Origin: Candidatus Woesearchaeota archaeon
Lineage (GTDB): Archaea > Nanobdellota > Nanobdellia > Woesearchaeales > UBA10216
Direction: 5' to 3'
Length of the DNA stretch: 36,547 nt
Assembly: GCA_016192915.1 (NCBI GenBank)
Contig: JACPTF010000017.1
Location: 1-36,547, forward strand
This document shows positions 1 through 7,067 of the stretch, piece after piece. A model generated the notes under the pieces. That model had not been told where the DNA came from, searched no databases, and worked only from the letters and a program-made list of their open reading frames with translations. Both the position numbers and the translations under genes were made by a program. The first letter of the stretch is position 1. The number at the start of each line of letters is the position of its first letter.

Positions 1-340
<340 letters not shown>

Positions 341-697
341 GTTGTTTTGCTTGCCGCATTTGAATAGCAGCAGCATTTGCTTCCAACTATCCTGTCGGGA
401 ATACTTGGTATGGTCGCACTATCGCTTTTCACCTAAAGAAATTATTGGTTTGCACATCACAAGGACAATCACAAAATTGCGATTGCTTAGTTGTTGATGC
501 ACTCTGCCTACATCGTGCATGACATTAGCATGTCAGGCATTCATCCCAACTTGATCGTAAACCCTTAAACGGTTCGCTAAGGGACAGAAACCGTGAAATG
601 ACCTTTTTGCCGATGCAAAAAGCTCAACCAAAAAACGTGAAACATTTCTGGCTCACAGCGGAGGTCATAACGCCGCCATAGACGAATCCATGACGGG
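341..697 (-). ncRNA. Structured 16S rRNA leader (transcribed spacer)
   Basis: The stretch between the predicted rRNA start and the 16S 5' end has no credible gene. It holds several hairpins on the minus strand: ATGACG/CGTCAT at the predicted start (690-706), CTTTTTGC/GCAAAAAG near 603-625, CCCTTA/TAAGGG near 560-590, TGACAT/ATGTCA near 515-535, and CAATC/GATTG near 463-485. Archaeal leaders normally carry one strand of the 16S processing stem. The partner strand would lie beyond the 16S 3' end, outside the window, so it cannot be checked here. Confidence 0.6.
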
Positions 698-718
698 AAA
701 CGTCATAACTTAGGGGTT

Positions 719-727
719 ATATATAAA
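719..727 (-). promoter_or_regulatory. rRNA operon promoter (TATA box)
   Basis: The minus strand reads GTAACCTTTATATATAACCCC, a strong archaeal TATA box. A start about 26 bases downstream falls near 697, giving a leader of roughly 355 nt before the 16S 5' end. The predicted start coincides with a perfect small hairpin, ATGACG/CGTCAT. Confidence 0.7.
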
Positions 728-750
728 GGTTACTGTTCGTAATTTGCCGC

Positions 751-784
751 AGCTGTTTCTAGCCGTAAGAAGGGAAAAACAGCT
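751..784 (-). terminator. Inverted repeat downstream of eL41
   Basis: AGCTGTTT (751-758) and AAACAGCT (777-784) are perfect 8-bp arms around an 18-nt loop. It lies between the eL41 stop and the rRNA promoter, so it may end the eL41 transcript. No strong T-tract follows, so the role is uncertain. Confidence 0.35.
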
Positions 785-787
785 TTC

Positions 788-813
788 ATAATAGGCATTA
801 ATAATAGGCATTA
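788..813. repeat. Two perfect 13-bp tandem copies
   Basis: ATAATAGGCATTA occurs twice head to tail (788-800 and 801-813), just downstream of the eL41 stop codon. It looks like a simple tandem duplication; no function is evident. Confidence 0.8.
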
Positions 814-829
814 ATGCTAGAGAATAACC

Positions 830-946
830 TTATACGTATCTTGCAGACCTGCGCTTCCTGACACGCTTGAGGCGCTTTATCCTTTTGCGCTGCCACTTCC
901 AGCGCATCTGGCGCTTTTTCTTCCAACGACGGGATGATCGCTTCAT
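830..946 (-). CDS. rpl41e: Ribosomal protein eL41, 38 residues
   Basis: A very short basic protein: it starts MKRSSRRWKKKRQMRWKW and continues with alternating Lys/Arg clusters (KRIKRLKRVRKRRSA) to a TAA stop. Charge pattern, size and Trp/Arg content match eL41, the smallest ribosomal protein, which bridges the two subunits in archaea and eukaryotes. The canonical protein is about 25 residues. An internal Met at position 14 would give exactly that length, so the first 13 residues may be an extension or the true start may be internal. A TATA box at 970-978 lies about 27 bases upstream of the first ATG, which favours the longer, leaderless start. It is easily missed because of its length. Confidence 0.85.
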   Translation of the reverse strand: MKRSSRRWKKKRQMRWKWQRKRIKRLKRVRKRRSARYV

Positions 947-969
947 GCGAATAAAGAAATTTTAGGGTT

Positions 970-978
970 GTTTATAAA
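970..978. promoter_or_regulatory. Shared bidirectional TATA box
   Basis: GTTTATAAA is nearly palindromic and can be read both ways. It lies about 27 bases upstream of the eL41 ATG on the minus strand and about 30 bases upstream of the zinc-finger ORF ATG on the plus strand. One site could serve both genes. Confidence 0.5.
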
Positions 979-1005
979 GTTAATGATATCAGTTGCGGAG
1001 GTCAT

Positions 1006-1296
1006 ATGGATGGCTATCCTTGCCATCTTTGCCCTGAGAAGAGCTCTCAGAATGATAATCCTGCTGCAAAGAAGGCACATGAGGATGTGTGCCCAAAACA
1101 AACGGCTTAGTATCGCGAAACAGGTTATTACCATCATCAGGACCCTGGTAAGTCGGCCTGCTTGGAGGCGGGCTTTTACCATCAAAGCTGCCTAGCTGCG
1201 TTGGCGGAGAATCTACTTTCTTTTCCAGATCTCCAGCTTTTGGACGCTGTGATATTGCAATCATCGGAGCGGTTTCAAATTTCCGCTCCTTCTTAA
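1006..1296 (+). CDS. Small zinc-finger protein with in-frame TAG
   Basis: ATG at 1006 follows a GGAGGT ribosome-binding site (997-1002) and a TATA box. The first 34 residues carry CHLC followed by H25 and C29, a C-X2-C-X15-H-X3-C zinc-finger pattern, and end at TAG (1108-1110). The same frame stays open for 61 more codons to TAA at 1294-1296. That part also looks like a metal-binding protein: it includes YYHHQDPGKSACLEAGFYHQ and then SCLAAL, a FYH-x2-C arrangement typical of zinc-binding domains. Options are a 34-residue microprotein followed by decayed sequence, amber read-through (for example pyrrolysine or a suppressor tRNA), or a recent nonsense mutation. I do not recognise the family. 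If TAG is a true stop, the gene is 1006-1110. Confidence 0.5.
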
Positions 1297-1330
1297 GCTT
1301 TGCCCAGGAGAAATATGGAGGAGTATTCGT

Positions 1331-1831
1331 TTACCGTATCATTATCTCAGGAACAATTGGTTTAACGTAGCGCGCCCCGTAATGAATCACTCCTTCCCTT
1401 AATGGCGTTTCAATAATATCGAAGCCAAATGCCCGGTAAAACTCAAGAGCGTCAACAGCACTTCTGGCCACAGCAGGTGCGCCTGATTTAAATCTGGAAC
1501 GAGTCACAGCAATGGCTGCACTAAGCATAGCAGCCGCAATTCCCCTCCCCCGAAAATCCGGATGAACCTCTATTCCAACCCCATTCAGATATTCAAGATT
1601 AGGCCTACAATAAGTCCACATCGGGTTTTCTATTAGCAGCTCACCATTAGACTCAAAAAGCATTGCAAAACCGACATTTATTCCATCACACCGAGCTACA
1701 ACTTCTGCAATATCGGGTTCCGGCTTTCCCAGATAAACAGGAAATTCCAATGCAAGCGTAATTGCCTTTCCAACATCAAATTGCCTTCCGGGCGATTCAA
1801 GCATCCTACTTGCTAAGTCCGTAACATTCAT
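1331..1831 (-). CDS. GNAT-family N-acetyltransferase
   Basis: A 166-residue protein with the GNAT acetyl-CoA motif A: a hydrophobic strand then VHPDFRGRGIAAAML (R-x-x-G-x-G/A pyrophosphate loop). A C-terminal ALEFYRAFGFDI matches motif B, as in many small-molecule and protein N-acetyltransferases. The acyl acceptor cannot be predicted. The Met at 1831 is chosen over the upstream ATG at 1888 because a TATA-like ATTATTATA lies about 20-25 bases upstream of it, and the longer form would run into the preceding gene. It reads in the same direction as the methyltransferase gene upstream. Confidence 0.8.
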   Translation of the reverse strand: MNVTDLASRMLESPGRQFDVGKAITLALEFPVYLGKPEPDIAEVVARCDGINVGFAMLFESNGELLIENPMWTYCRPNLEYLNGVGIEVHPDFRGRGIAAAMLSAAIAVTRSRFKSGAPAVARSAVDALEFYRAFGFDIIETPLREGVIHYGARYVKPIVPEIMIR

Positions 1832-1871
1832 GGCATTGGGGAATATAATAATGCTTAAGAAACTTTCGTAA

Positions 1872-2738
1872 TTATTTTGTTGCCACAACGCCCAGCACGT
1901 CCTTCCTCTCCGCAGCGTTCTGGAACCCTGCTTCTTTCAGGCGCTTAACAACTCCTTTTGGGATGTTTACGCCTCTTTTCTCTCCCGGGCTGCCGGTGTA
2001 GTGGTAAAGCTTGCCGCCTTTTTTCAAAACCCTGAACAAATGCCGGTAGAACTCAAGCGAGTACAGCTCAGGAGCAAGCTGCAGCCGTGGAGGGTCGTGG
2101 ATGACTGCAGAAAAAAAGCCGCCGCTGAAATACCTTATCGCCGTGAAAATGTCATCAAGTGAAAGCTTTATCTTTATGTCATTGAAAAGCGGCTGCGACC
2201 ACGGGTTGTAGTCCGCTAACAGGACCATGTTCTTGTCACTTTCAAACGTGTACACTCTCTGGACTTTTTTGCTCACGGCTGCCGCAATTGCCGTGTAGCC
2301 GAGGCCGCAGCAGGTGTCAAGGACCATCCCGGAAAGGGGCTCAACGCATTTTATCTTGTCCTCAGTGTCCTCCCAAGGCGAGCGCTCCTGAACGCGGTGC
2401 ATCCTTATGCCGGAGATTTCAGCGGTGGGTGCATCCTTTGTCGGGAAAAGCTTGTAAAAGCGGTTGGTGTCTGCCGAGAAAAGCTGTATCTTTGTTGCTG
2501 CCGTCTTCCCTTTTTCAACAACGAAACAGACATTCTCGGTTGCTGCTATTTTTGATATTTCATCAAATGTAAGCTTCTCATCAGGCGAAAAAACAGCGAC
2601 CTGCCGCCTGTAATCCATTGTTGCTGTTGATGCTGTCAGGCCAAGGTCTGTTGAAATCCTGATTTTATCCTTCTTGTCGAGTATAGCCCTGGCTATCTCG
2701 GATGCCTGAAAATGCGACAGAACAACAAACTTAGACAT
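1872..2738 (-). CDS. Class I SAM-dependent methyltransferase
   Basis: A 288-residue protein. The C-terminal half is a Rossmann-type methyltransferase: VLDTCCGLGYTAIAAA is motif I (SAM glycine loop), followed by an acidic position at FESD (ribose contact), IHDPPR as motif IV, and KKGGKLYHYTGSPG near the C-terminal strands. The N-terminal 110 residues form a separate domain, perhaps for substrate recognition. The DPPR motif suggests methylation of a nitrogen on a base or amino acid, but the substrate is unknown. It resembles an archaeal group of uncharacterised methyltransferases. A TATA box near 2762-2768 sits about 27 bases before the ATG, so the mRNA is probably leaderless. Confidence 0.8.
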   Translation of the reverse strand: MSKFVVLSHFQASEIARAILDKKDKIRISTDLGLTASTATMDYRRQVAVFSPDEKLTFDEISKIAATENVCFVVEKGKTAATKIQLFSADTNRFYKLFPTKDAPTAEISGIRMHRVQERSPWEDTEDKIKCVEPLSGMVLDTCCGLGYTAIAAAVSKKVQRVYTFESDKNMVLLADYNPWSQPLFNDIKIKLSLDDIFTAIRYFSGGFFSAVIHDPPRLQLAPELYSLEFYRHLFRVLKKGGKLYHYTGSPGEKRGVNIPKGVVKRLKEAGFQNAAERKDVLGVVATK

Positions 2739-2815
2739 GCGGCAACGGTGATGCTGCTGCTATAAAAAGTTGATTGCGTTGAATAAAGACTAATGTAGCA
2801 CGCATTTGGTGCGCA

Positions 2816-3427
2816 TTAAAACCCAAGCTTTTCCTTAACAAGAACCAATGTAATCCTGCCAGGTGCAAACTCCTTGCTTAGTATCAGCAGCTTGTTGACG
2901 CCGCTGCCCATTCCGTAAGCTTTCCTGGCGCGTGCGTCCTCCAATGGCAGGGTGTAGTCATAAATCCTCCTGATGCCATCATCAAGATTTTTGACAATCT
3001 TCTGCGCGCCAACCACCCAGATTACATTGCCGGCACTGTAGGCATAAGCCGGCAACTGGCTTCCGGAAGCTGATGCAACCAGCACCTTGCCGTCCTCGGT
3101 AACTGCATGAACGCTGCCAACCACCCAGTCAGGCGCGGCTCCCAGCCTTCGCATTTCTGCACCTTGCGCTTTCCAATTCAGCGCATCCAATTTCTTTCTT
3201 ACGGAATTGAACATGCCTGGCTCAAGTATTTTCTGAGAAACGCCAATTGCGTCAAGCGTCATAGAGGTCATGTCCATAACTTCAGCCCCTTTCGGCAGGA
3301 TTTCAAGTACCTTCTTTCTTGCCTCTTCACCATTTTCGGTTACAAATGCCTCTATGCCGTTGGCTTTCAAAGCTGCAACGGTTTTTTTAATTGATTCTTC
3401 ATCCGCCAATTTTTCCCATTTGTCCAT
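2816..3427 (-). CDS. LUD-domain protein (LutC/YkgG family)
   Basis: A 203-residue protein built almost wholly of the LUD fold. It has an N-terminal helix with KANGIEAFVTENGEEA, the GAEVMDMTSMTLDAIG strand-loop typical of the family, and a C-terminal glycine-rich region AYSAGNVIWVVGAQKIVKN. In bacteria, LUD proteins (LutC) are parts of lactate-oxidising complexes with LutA and LutB. No partner gene is nearby, so a stand-alone role is likely and its substrate is unknown. The ATG at 3427 is preferred because it has a GGAAGGTG ribosome-binding site. An in-frame ATG 21 bases upstream lies directly after the tRNA-Glu T-tract. Confidence 0.8.
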   Translation of the reverse strand: MDKWEKLADEESIKKTVAALKANGIEAFVTENGEEARKKVLEILPKGAEVMDMTSMTLDAIGVSQKILEPGMFNSVRKKLDALNWKAQGAEMRRLGAAPDWVVGSVHAVTEDGKVLVASASGSQLPAYAYSAGNVIWVVGAQKIVKNLDDGIRRIYDYTLPLEDARARKAYGMGSGVNKLLILSKEFAPGRITLVLVKEKLGF

Positions 3428-3460
3428 GTTCACACCTTCCACTGCCATAATTCAAAAAAA

Positions 3461-3642
3461 TGCCCCCGGCGGGATTTGAACCCGCGTCTCGGGCGTTCTC
3501 CGTGACTGTGGATTTCTTGGTTGGGCCCAAGTCGCTTTCAGCGACTGGGCCCAGTCGAGCTTACCTCGACTTGGGCTTCTTTGCTTGCCAAAGAAGGTCA
3601 CACGAGAGGCCCACATCCTTGACCGGTCTAGACTACAGGGGC
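3461..3642 (-). tRNA. tRNA-Glu(CUC) with 107-nt intron
   Basis: The acceptor GCCCCTG (from 3642) pairs with CGGGGGC (3462-3468), A at 3461 is the discriminator, and the T-arm is GCGGG-TTCAAAT-CCCGC. Exon 1 is 3603-3642 and exon 2 is 3461-3495, giving a 75-nt mature tRNA with anticodon CTC. The intron (3496-3602) is at the canonical 37/38 position. The splice sites form a perfect BHB: CTCT pairs with GGAG, with 3-nt bulges CGT and AAC, and the next helix is GTGAC/GTCAC. The intron contains a CTTCTTTG/CAAAGAAG hairpin and one double-hairpin element. A T-tract follows the 3' end; CCA is not encoded. A TATA box near 3690-3697 gives a short leader containing a GACCCTTTT hairpin. Confidence 0.93.
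3526..3575. repeat. Double-hairpin palindromic element, copy A
   Basis: A 50-nt element inside the tRNA-Glu intron. The first hairpin pairs CCC plus AGTCGCT with AGCGACT plus GGG, leaving one unpaired A. The second pairs CCC plus AGTCGAG with CTCGACT plus GGG, leaving one unpaired T. The two hairpins are reverse complements of each other in design, so the whole element is a palindrome around CGACTGGGCCCAGTCG. Confidence 0.85.
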
Positions 3643-3766
3643 TGACCCTTTTAAGAAAAGGGTCAATCCAAAAACGAACAATAGGTTGCTTTTAAATCTT
3701 GTCCTGTGCAACACTTACAAAGAAAATCAGCAAAATATAAAAAGCAGGCGCACAGCCGCCAAAGCT

Positions 3767-4087
3767 ATGCAAGGCGTACACACCGAGAAAGTTCCAGGCG
3801 GGAAACTGGTAAGGATGAAAGTAGACTTCAACCCGGAAGGCGGGCTAATAGAGGACGTGCAGATGCAAGGCGACTTCTTCATACACCCCGAGGAATTTGT
3901 GGAGAACATAGAGCAGCTTCTCGTCAACCTTGACCAGAAAGACAGCGAGGAATCAATAGCTGCGGCGCTAAGCAGGCTGATTGAAGACGAAGGTGCAGAG
4001 CTTGTTGGCATAACGCCCGAATCAATAGCAAAGACTTTCAGGAATGCATTAGCCAATGCGATAGCGCAGCCGGTCCTGCCACAGTGA
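3767..4087 (+). CDS. lplB: Lipoate-protein ligase accessory subunit LplB
   Basis: A 106-residue protein corresponding to the C-terminal domain of lipoate-protein ligase. It opens with TEKVPGGKLVRMKVDF and has MQGDFFIHPEE followed by IEQLLVNL, the hallmark pattern of that domain (K-x-P-x-G-K-L and GDFF-x-P-E). In Thermoplasma and other archaea the ligase is split into a catalytic LplA and this LplB, and both are needed to activate lipoate to lipoyl-AMP. The ATG at 3767 is chosen because a TATA box at 3733-3742 is about 28 bases upstream; earlier in-frame codons lie across the promoter. LplA follows immediately, so the two are co-transcribed. Confidence 0.88.
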   Translation: MQGVHTEKVPGGKLVRMKVDFNPEGGLIEDVQMQGDFFIHPEEFVENIEQLLVNLDQKDSEESIAAALSRLIEDEGAELVGITPESIAKTFRNALANAIAQPVLPQ

Positions 4088-4107
4088 CTCTTTTTGCGAG
4101 GGAAAAA

Positions 4108-4860
4108 ATGCCAAAGTGGAGGGTAATAGACCTGACGGTAAACACTGCAGCCATGAACATGGCGCTGGATGAAGCCATAAGCGAAGCTGCCCGCACGAAA
4201 GCTTCTCTGCCAACAATACGGTTTTACAAGTGGCTGCCGAGCGCCGTGTCAATTGGCTACTTCCAAAGCCTAAAAGACGAGGTTGACGTTGACCTCTGCA
4301 AGAGGCTCGGTGTTGACTTTGTCCGGAGGAGGACAGGCGGCGGGGCAGTTTACCACGACAGCAACGGCGAGCTAACATACAGCGTAATCGCTCACGAAGC
4401 AATGTTTCCGAAGGGAATTACAGAGTCCTACCACTTAATTTGCGGCTGGATTGTTGATGCGCTCGGAAGGATAGGGATACCTGCAGAGTTCAAGCCGATA
4501 AACGACATAATCGCTGCCGGGAAGAAGATTTCCGGAAACGCCCAGACGAGAAGGAAAGGCGTACTGCTGCAGCACGGCACCATACTCTACAAGCTGGACG
4601 TTGCAACTATGTTCTCGCTGCTGAAAGTGCCAAAAGAAAAAATCTCTGACAAATTCATCGCGGATGTCAAGCAGAGGGTGACTTCTGTAACCGATATAAA
4701 TTCGCAGATTTCTGAGCAGCAGCTGAAGGAAGCGCTTGTTGCCGCTTTTACAGAAGGGAAGGAGTTTGAATTCGGCGCTTTGACTGAGAATGAGAAAGCT
4801 ACTGCGGAGAAACTTGTAAAAGAAAGGTATGCGGCAGACGAGTGGAATTTTCTAAGATGA
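4108..4860 (+). CDS. lplA: Lipoate-protein ligase A, catalytic subunit
   Basis: A 250-residue biotin/lipoate ligase fold. Seen here are the lipoate-binding RRRTGGGAVYHD (about residues 71-82), the KISGNAQTRRKG motif with the catalytic lysine region, and the QHGTIL strand. It activates lipoate with ATP and transfers it to a lysine of the lipoyl domain, the likely target being E2 at 5750-7048. It lacks the C-terminal accessory domain, which is the separate upstream gene, so this is a bipartite ligase. The ATG at 4108 has a GAGG ribosome-binding site. A GTG at 4084 overlapping the lplB stop is an alternative start adding 8 residues. Confidence 0.92.
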   Translation: MPKWRVIDLTVNTAAMNMALDEAISEAARTKASLPTIRFYKWLPSAVSIGYFQSLKDEVDVDLCKRLGVDFVRRRTGGGAVYHDSNGELTYSVIAHEAMFPKGITESYHLICGWIVDALGRIGIPAEFKPINDIIAAGKKISGNAQTRRKGVLLQHGTILYKLDVATMFSLLKVPKEKISDKFIADVKQRVTSVTDINSQISEQQLKEALVAAFTEGKEFEFGALTENEKATAEKLVKERYAADEWNFLR

Positions 4861-4873
4861 GCCACCGGACATT

Positions 4874-5500
4874 TTAAGGAAGTGCCGTATATTGGTCAAA
4901 GAAAGTGTCTAGTTGCCTCTTAGCATGCGGAAAATTTCTTTCAATGCTACCTACAACGTAGTGAGGAGATTCAAAGCTTTCCTTCACAGGAAGGATATCA
5001 GTCGCTGCCTTTACTATAACAACAGGCACGCCATGCGCTTTTGCTGCGGCTGCCAGTCCATACGACTCCAAATCAACGCCAACAATACCTGATAGAACCT
5101 CTTCCCTAGAAGCCACCAGATGGTCAAAGGTTTGGAACGCCCCAACATGATGAGGTATCGATTGCACAGATAAGCATCCGACTACTTTTTCAAGCAGGCT
5201 AGACTGCACGGGGATATCGTGGTCGCCGTAATGCACGCGGTTTGCGACAAGGAGGCAGCCAACGCCGAGATTGTCCTGTGCCGCGCCACAGATGCCTAAG
5301 GATAAGATGTAATCGGGCTTGTACGCCTCAAACAGCGTACTTAACGCGTTGGCCGCGTTTGTTTGTCCAATTCCCGAAACGGTCACATAAACGGAATGGC
5401 CACCTACCGGAACCTCCACAATCTCCCCCTGCTCTTTGCTGAAAGGAAGTGCTGAAGGAACTTCCCATTCAACAGCACATACAAGACCGATTCCAACCAT
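4874..5500 (-). CDS. Purine nucleoside phosphorylase-family enzyme
   Basis: A 208-residue protein of the PNP/MTA-SAH nucleosidase superfamily. It starts MVGIGLVCAVEWE, has the SGIGQTNAANAL ligand-binding loop, the YILSLGICGAA strand, DLESYGLAAAAKAHGVP (conserved acidic/Glu motif contacting the ribose) and VVIVKAATDILP. Members cleave methylthioadenosine, S-adenosylhomocysteine or futalosine-type nucleosides; the exact substrate cannot be told. The ATG at 5500 has a TATA-like TTTTTAAG about 28 bases upstream. The frame is open further upstream, but that part runs into the double-hairpin element and tRNA sequence, so it is not counted. Confidence 0.8.
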   Translation of the reverse strand: MVGIGLVCAVEWEVPSALPFSKEQGEIVEVPVGGHSVYVTVSGIGQTNAANALSTLFEAYKPDYILSLGICGAAQDNLGVGCLLVANRVHYGDHDIPVQSSLLEKVVGCLSVQSIPHHVGAFQTFDHLVASREEVLSGIVGVDLESYGLAAAAKAHGVPVVIVKAATDILPVKESFESPHYVVGSIERNFPHAKRQLDTFFDQYTALP

Positions 5501-5573
5501 TTTCCGACAAAGGAGTTGTGCATTCCTTAAAAAGGATACGGTGAGCGTTCCGTTGCAGATTAACAAGCTATGG

Positions 5574-5625
5574 GCGCAAGTCGGCAGCAGCCGACTGCGC
5601 AGTCCTGCAAAAGCAGGACTTGCGC
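5574..5625. repeat. Double-hairpin palindromic element, copy B
   Basis: Arms GCGC plus AGTCGGC/GCCGACT plus GCGC, then AGTCCTGC/GCAGGACT with the same closing GCGC. The first hairpin has an unpaired A and the second an unpaired T, as in the other copies. The two hairpins here have different stem sequences. The element touches the last base pair of the orphan tRNA acceptor and stands where other tRNAs of this window have a T-tract. Confidence 0.8.
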
Positions 5626-5691
5626 CGGGCCCGGGAATCGAACCCGGAAGGCTTCGCAGCAACTTTCGGGTTCACCAATTTCGGAGCCCGA
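5623..5691 (-). tRNA. Orphan 3' part of a type II (Ser-like) tRNA
   Basis: Every base fits the 3' two thirds of a long-variable-arm tRNA: an anticodon-type stem TCGGG/CCCGA (5687-5691 and 5666-5670) around a 16-nt loop, a variable arm AAG-TT-GCT-GCGA-AGC-CTT (5648-5665), a T-arm CCGGG-TTCGATT-CCCGG (5631-5647), the acceptor strand GCCCGGC (5624-5630) and G73. The long variable arm and G73 point to tRNA-Ser. No matching 5' acceptor (GCCGGGC or wobble form) or D-arm occurs upstream, downstream or elsewhere in the window. The 16-nt loop gives no clear serine anticodon. It may be the 3' half of a trans-spliced split tRNA, as in Nanoarchaeum and Caldivirga, or a decayed gene. Confidence 0.55.
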
Positions 5692-5693
5692 TT

Positions 5694-5743
5694 CCCAATT
5701 CGGCTTCGCCGAATGGGCCCAATCGGCTTATTGCCGATTTGGG
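5694..5743. repeat. Double-hairpin palindromic element, copy at orphan tRNA 5' side
   Basis: Exactly 50 nt: CCC plus ATTCGGC/GCCGAAT plus GGG, then CCC plus ATCGGC/GCCGAT plus GGG, again with one unpaired A in the first hairpin and one unpaired T in the second. The stem reads ATTCGG or ATCGG rather than AGTCG, so the fold is kept while the sequence changed on both sides. It ends 2 bases from the orphan tRNA part. Confidence 0.85.
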
Positions 5744-5749
5744 TTCTTT

Positions 5750-7048
5750 TTATTTTTCAACAGGCAATAAAGCTGGATTCTCAAGATAACTTATCACAGT
5801 GTTCAGAAACGCAGCCGCCTGCGCTCCGTCAATTATTCTGTGGTCGTAAGTGAATGAGAGGGGCATGATTTTCCGGACAACGATTTTACCATCCTTGACA
5901 ACAGGCTTCTCAACAATTTTGCCGATGCCGAGGATTGCGGCTTCAGGGTAATTTATGATTGGAGTGAAGAAGGTGCCTCCGATTGAGCCAAGGTTGCTTA
6001 TGGTGAATGTGCCTCCCTGCATGTCGGCCACGTCCAGCTTGCGGCTGCGGGCTTTCTCAGCCAGGCCCTGGATTTCCTTGGCAACTGCCATGATTGCTTT
6101 TGCATTGGCGCCTTTGACAACAGGGACAACCAATCCAGAATCTGTAGCAACGGCAAAGCCTATATTGTAATATTCTTTTACCACGATTTCCTGGGCTGTT
6201 TCATCAAGGCTGCTGTTGACTATGCTGTGCTCAGGCTTCTTCAGCGAGTTAACAACTGCTTTTATTATGAAAGGCACGAAAGTGAGCTTGAAGCCTTTCT
6301 TTTCCGCAGATTTCTTTTCCCTATCCCTTACTGCCGCCAGTTCAGTGATATCAGCTTCATCAAAATTGGTAACAGCCGCGGTTTTTGAAGCTGAAAGCGA
6401 CATCCTGTCAGCTGTTACTTTTCTAATGCCTTTCAGGGGCAGCCTCTGCACGTAGCCCCACATGTCGTATTTTTTGGTGACTTTGATTTGCTGGCCGGAT
6501 GATGATTGCAGTTCACTTTTCACTGCTGCGGCTGCTGGTGCTGAAGAAACACCGGCTGCACTTTTAACGTCCTCTTCAGTAACCCTGCCGCCAGGTCCTG
6601 TGCCCTTGACTGAGGAAAGGCTGACCTTAAGCTCAGCAGCAAGCCTTCTCACAGCAGGCATCGCAAAAACGCCCTTGTCAATGTCAGACATCGAGCCTGG
6701 AAGGAAGCCAACAACTGCGCCTGCATCCTTCTTTTCAGCTTTTTTAAGCACCTTCTCTGCAGTTGCTGCCGTTACATCAGTTGCTTTTCCAGGAACGTAT
6801 TTTTCGACTTTCTGGCCAATAACAACAATAACATCGCCAACGTTTATCTTCTGGCCCTCGCTGCTTTTGTGCCGGAACAGAATTATCCCGGTTCGGGGAC
6901 TGGGCACCTCAACAACTGCCTTGTCTGTTTCAATCTCAACAAGAACCTGGTCCTCCTTTACGGCATCACCAACGCGGACGCGCCACTTTACAATCTCGCC
7001 CTCTGTTATTCCCTGCCCAACATCCGGAAACCTGAATTCGTAAGCCAC
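5750..7048 (-). CDS. Dihydrolipoamide acyltransferase E2
   Basis: A 432-residue E2 subunit of a 2-oxoacid dehydrogenase complex. Residues 1-78 are the lipoyl domain with the lipoylated lysine in EIETDKAVVEVPSP. A peripheral subunit-binding domain follows at about 125-165 (AVRRLAAELKVSLSSVKGTG). The C-terminal half is the acyltransferase core, ending in SFTYDHRIIDGAQAAAF, which carries the catalytic DHR-x3-D-G motif. It moves acyl groups from E1 to CoA. The start is GTG at 7048 with a TATA-like TTAAAG about 25 bases upstream. It stands apart from the E1 genes at 11662-13713, with a P-type ATPase and an accessory island between. Confidence 0.93.
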   Translation of the reverse strand: MAYEFRFPDVGQGITEGEIVKWRVRVGDAVKEDQVLVEIETDKAVVEVPSPRTGIILFRHKSSEGQKINVGDVIVVIGQKVEKYVPGKATDVTAATAEKVLKKAEKKDAGAVVGFLPGSMSDIDKGVFAMPAVRRLAAELKVSLSSVKGTGPGGRVTEEDVKSAAGVSSAPAAAAVKSELQSSSGQQIKVTKKYDMWGYVQRLPLKGIRKVTADRMSLSASKTAAVTNFDEADITELAAVRDREKKSAEKKGFKLTFVPFIIKAVVNSLKKPEHSIVNSSLDETAQEIVVKEYYNIGFAVATDSGLVVPVVKGANAKAIMAVAKEIQGLAEKARSRKLDVADMQGGTFTISNLGSIGGTFFTPIINYPEAAILGIGKIVEKPVVKDGKIVVRKIMPLSFTYDHRIIDGAQAAAFLNTVISYLENPALLPVEK

Positions 7049-7067
7049 GATTTAACCCCTGCAGAGC

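Noticed and set aside
989-1264. A 91-codon open frame on the minus strand
   Set aside because: It is the shadow of the plus-strand zinc-finger frame; it has no promoter at the expected distance and a Pro/Ser/Asp-rich random-looking composition.
3526-3575. Rho-independent terminator reading of the double hairpins
   Set aside because: They lack a following T-tract, occur inside introns that must be transcribed through, and are symmetric in both strands.
5501-5662. N-terminal extension of the phosphorylase-family gene
   Set aside because: It would translate the double-hairpin element and the orphan tRNA T-arm; the family's own start motif is at 5500.
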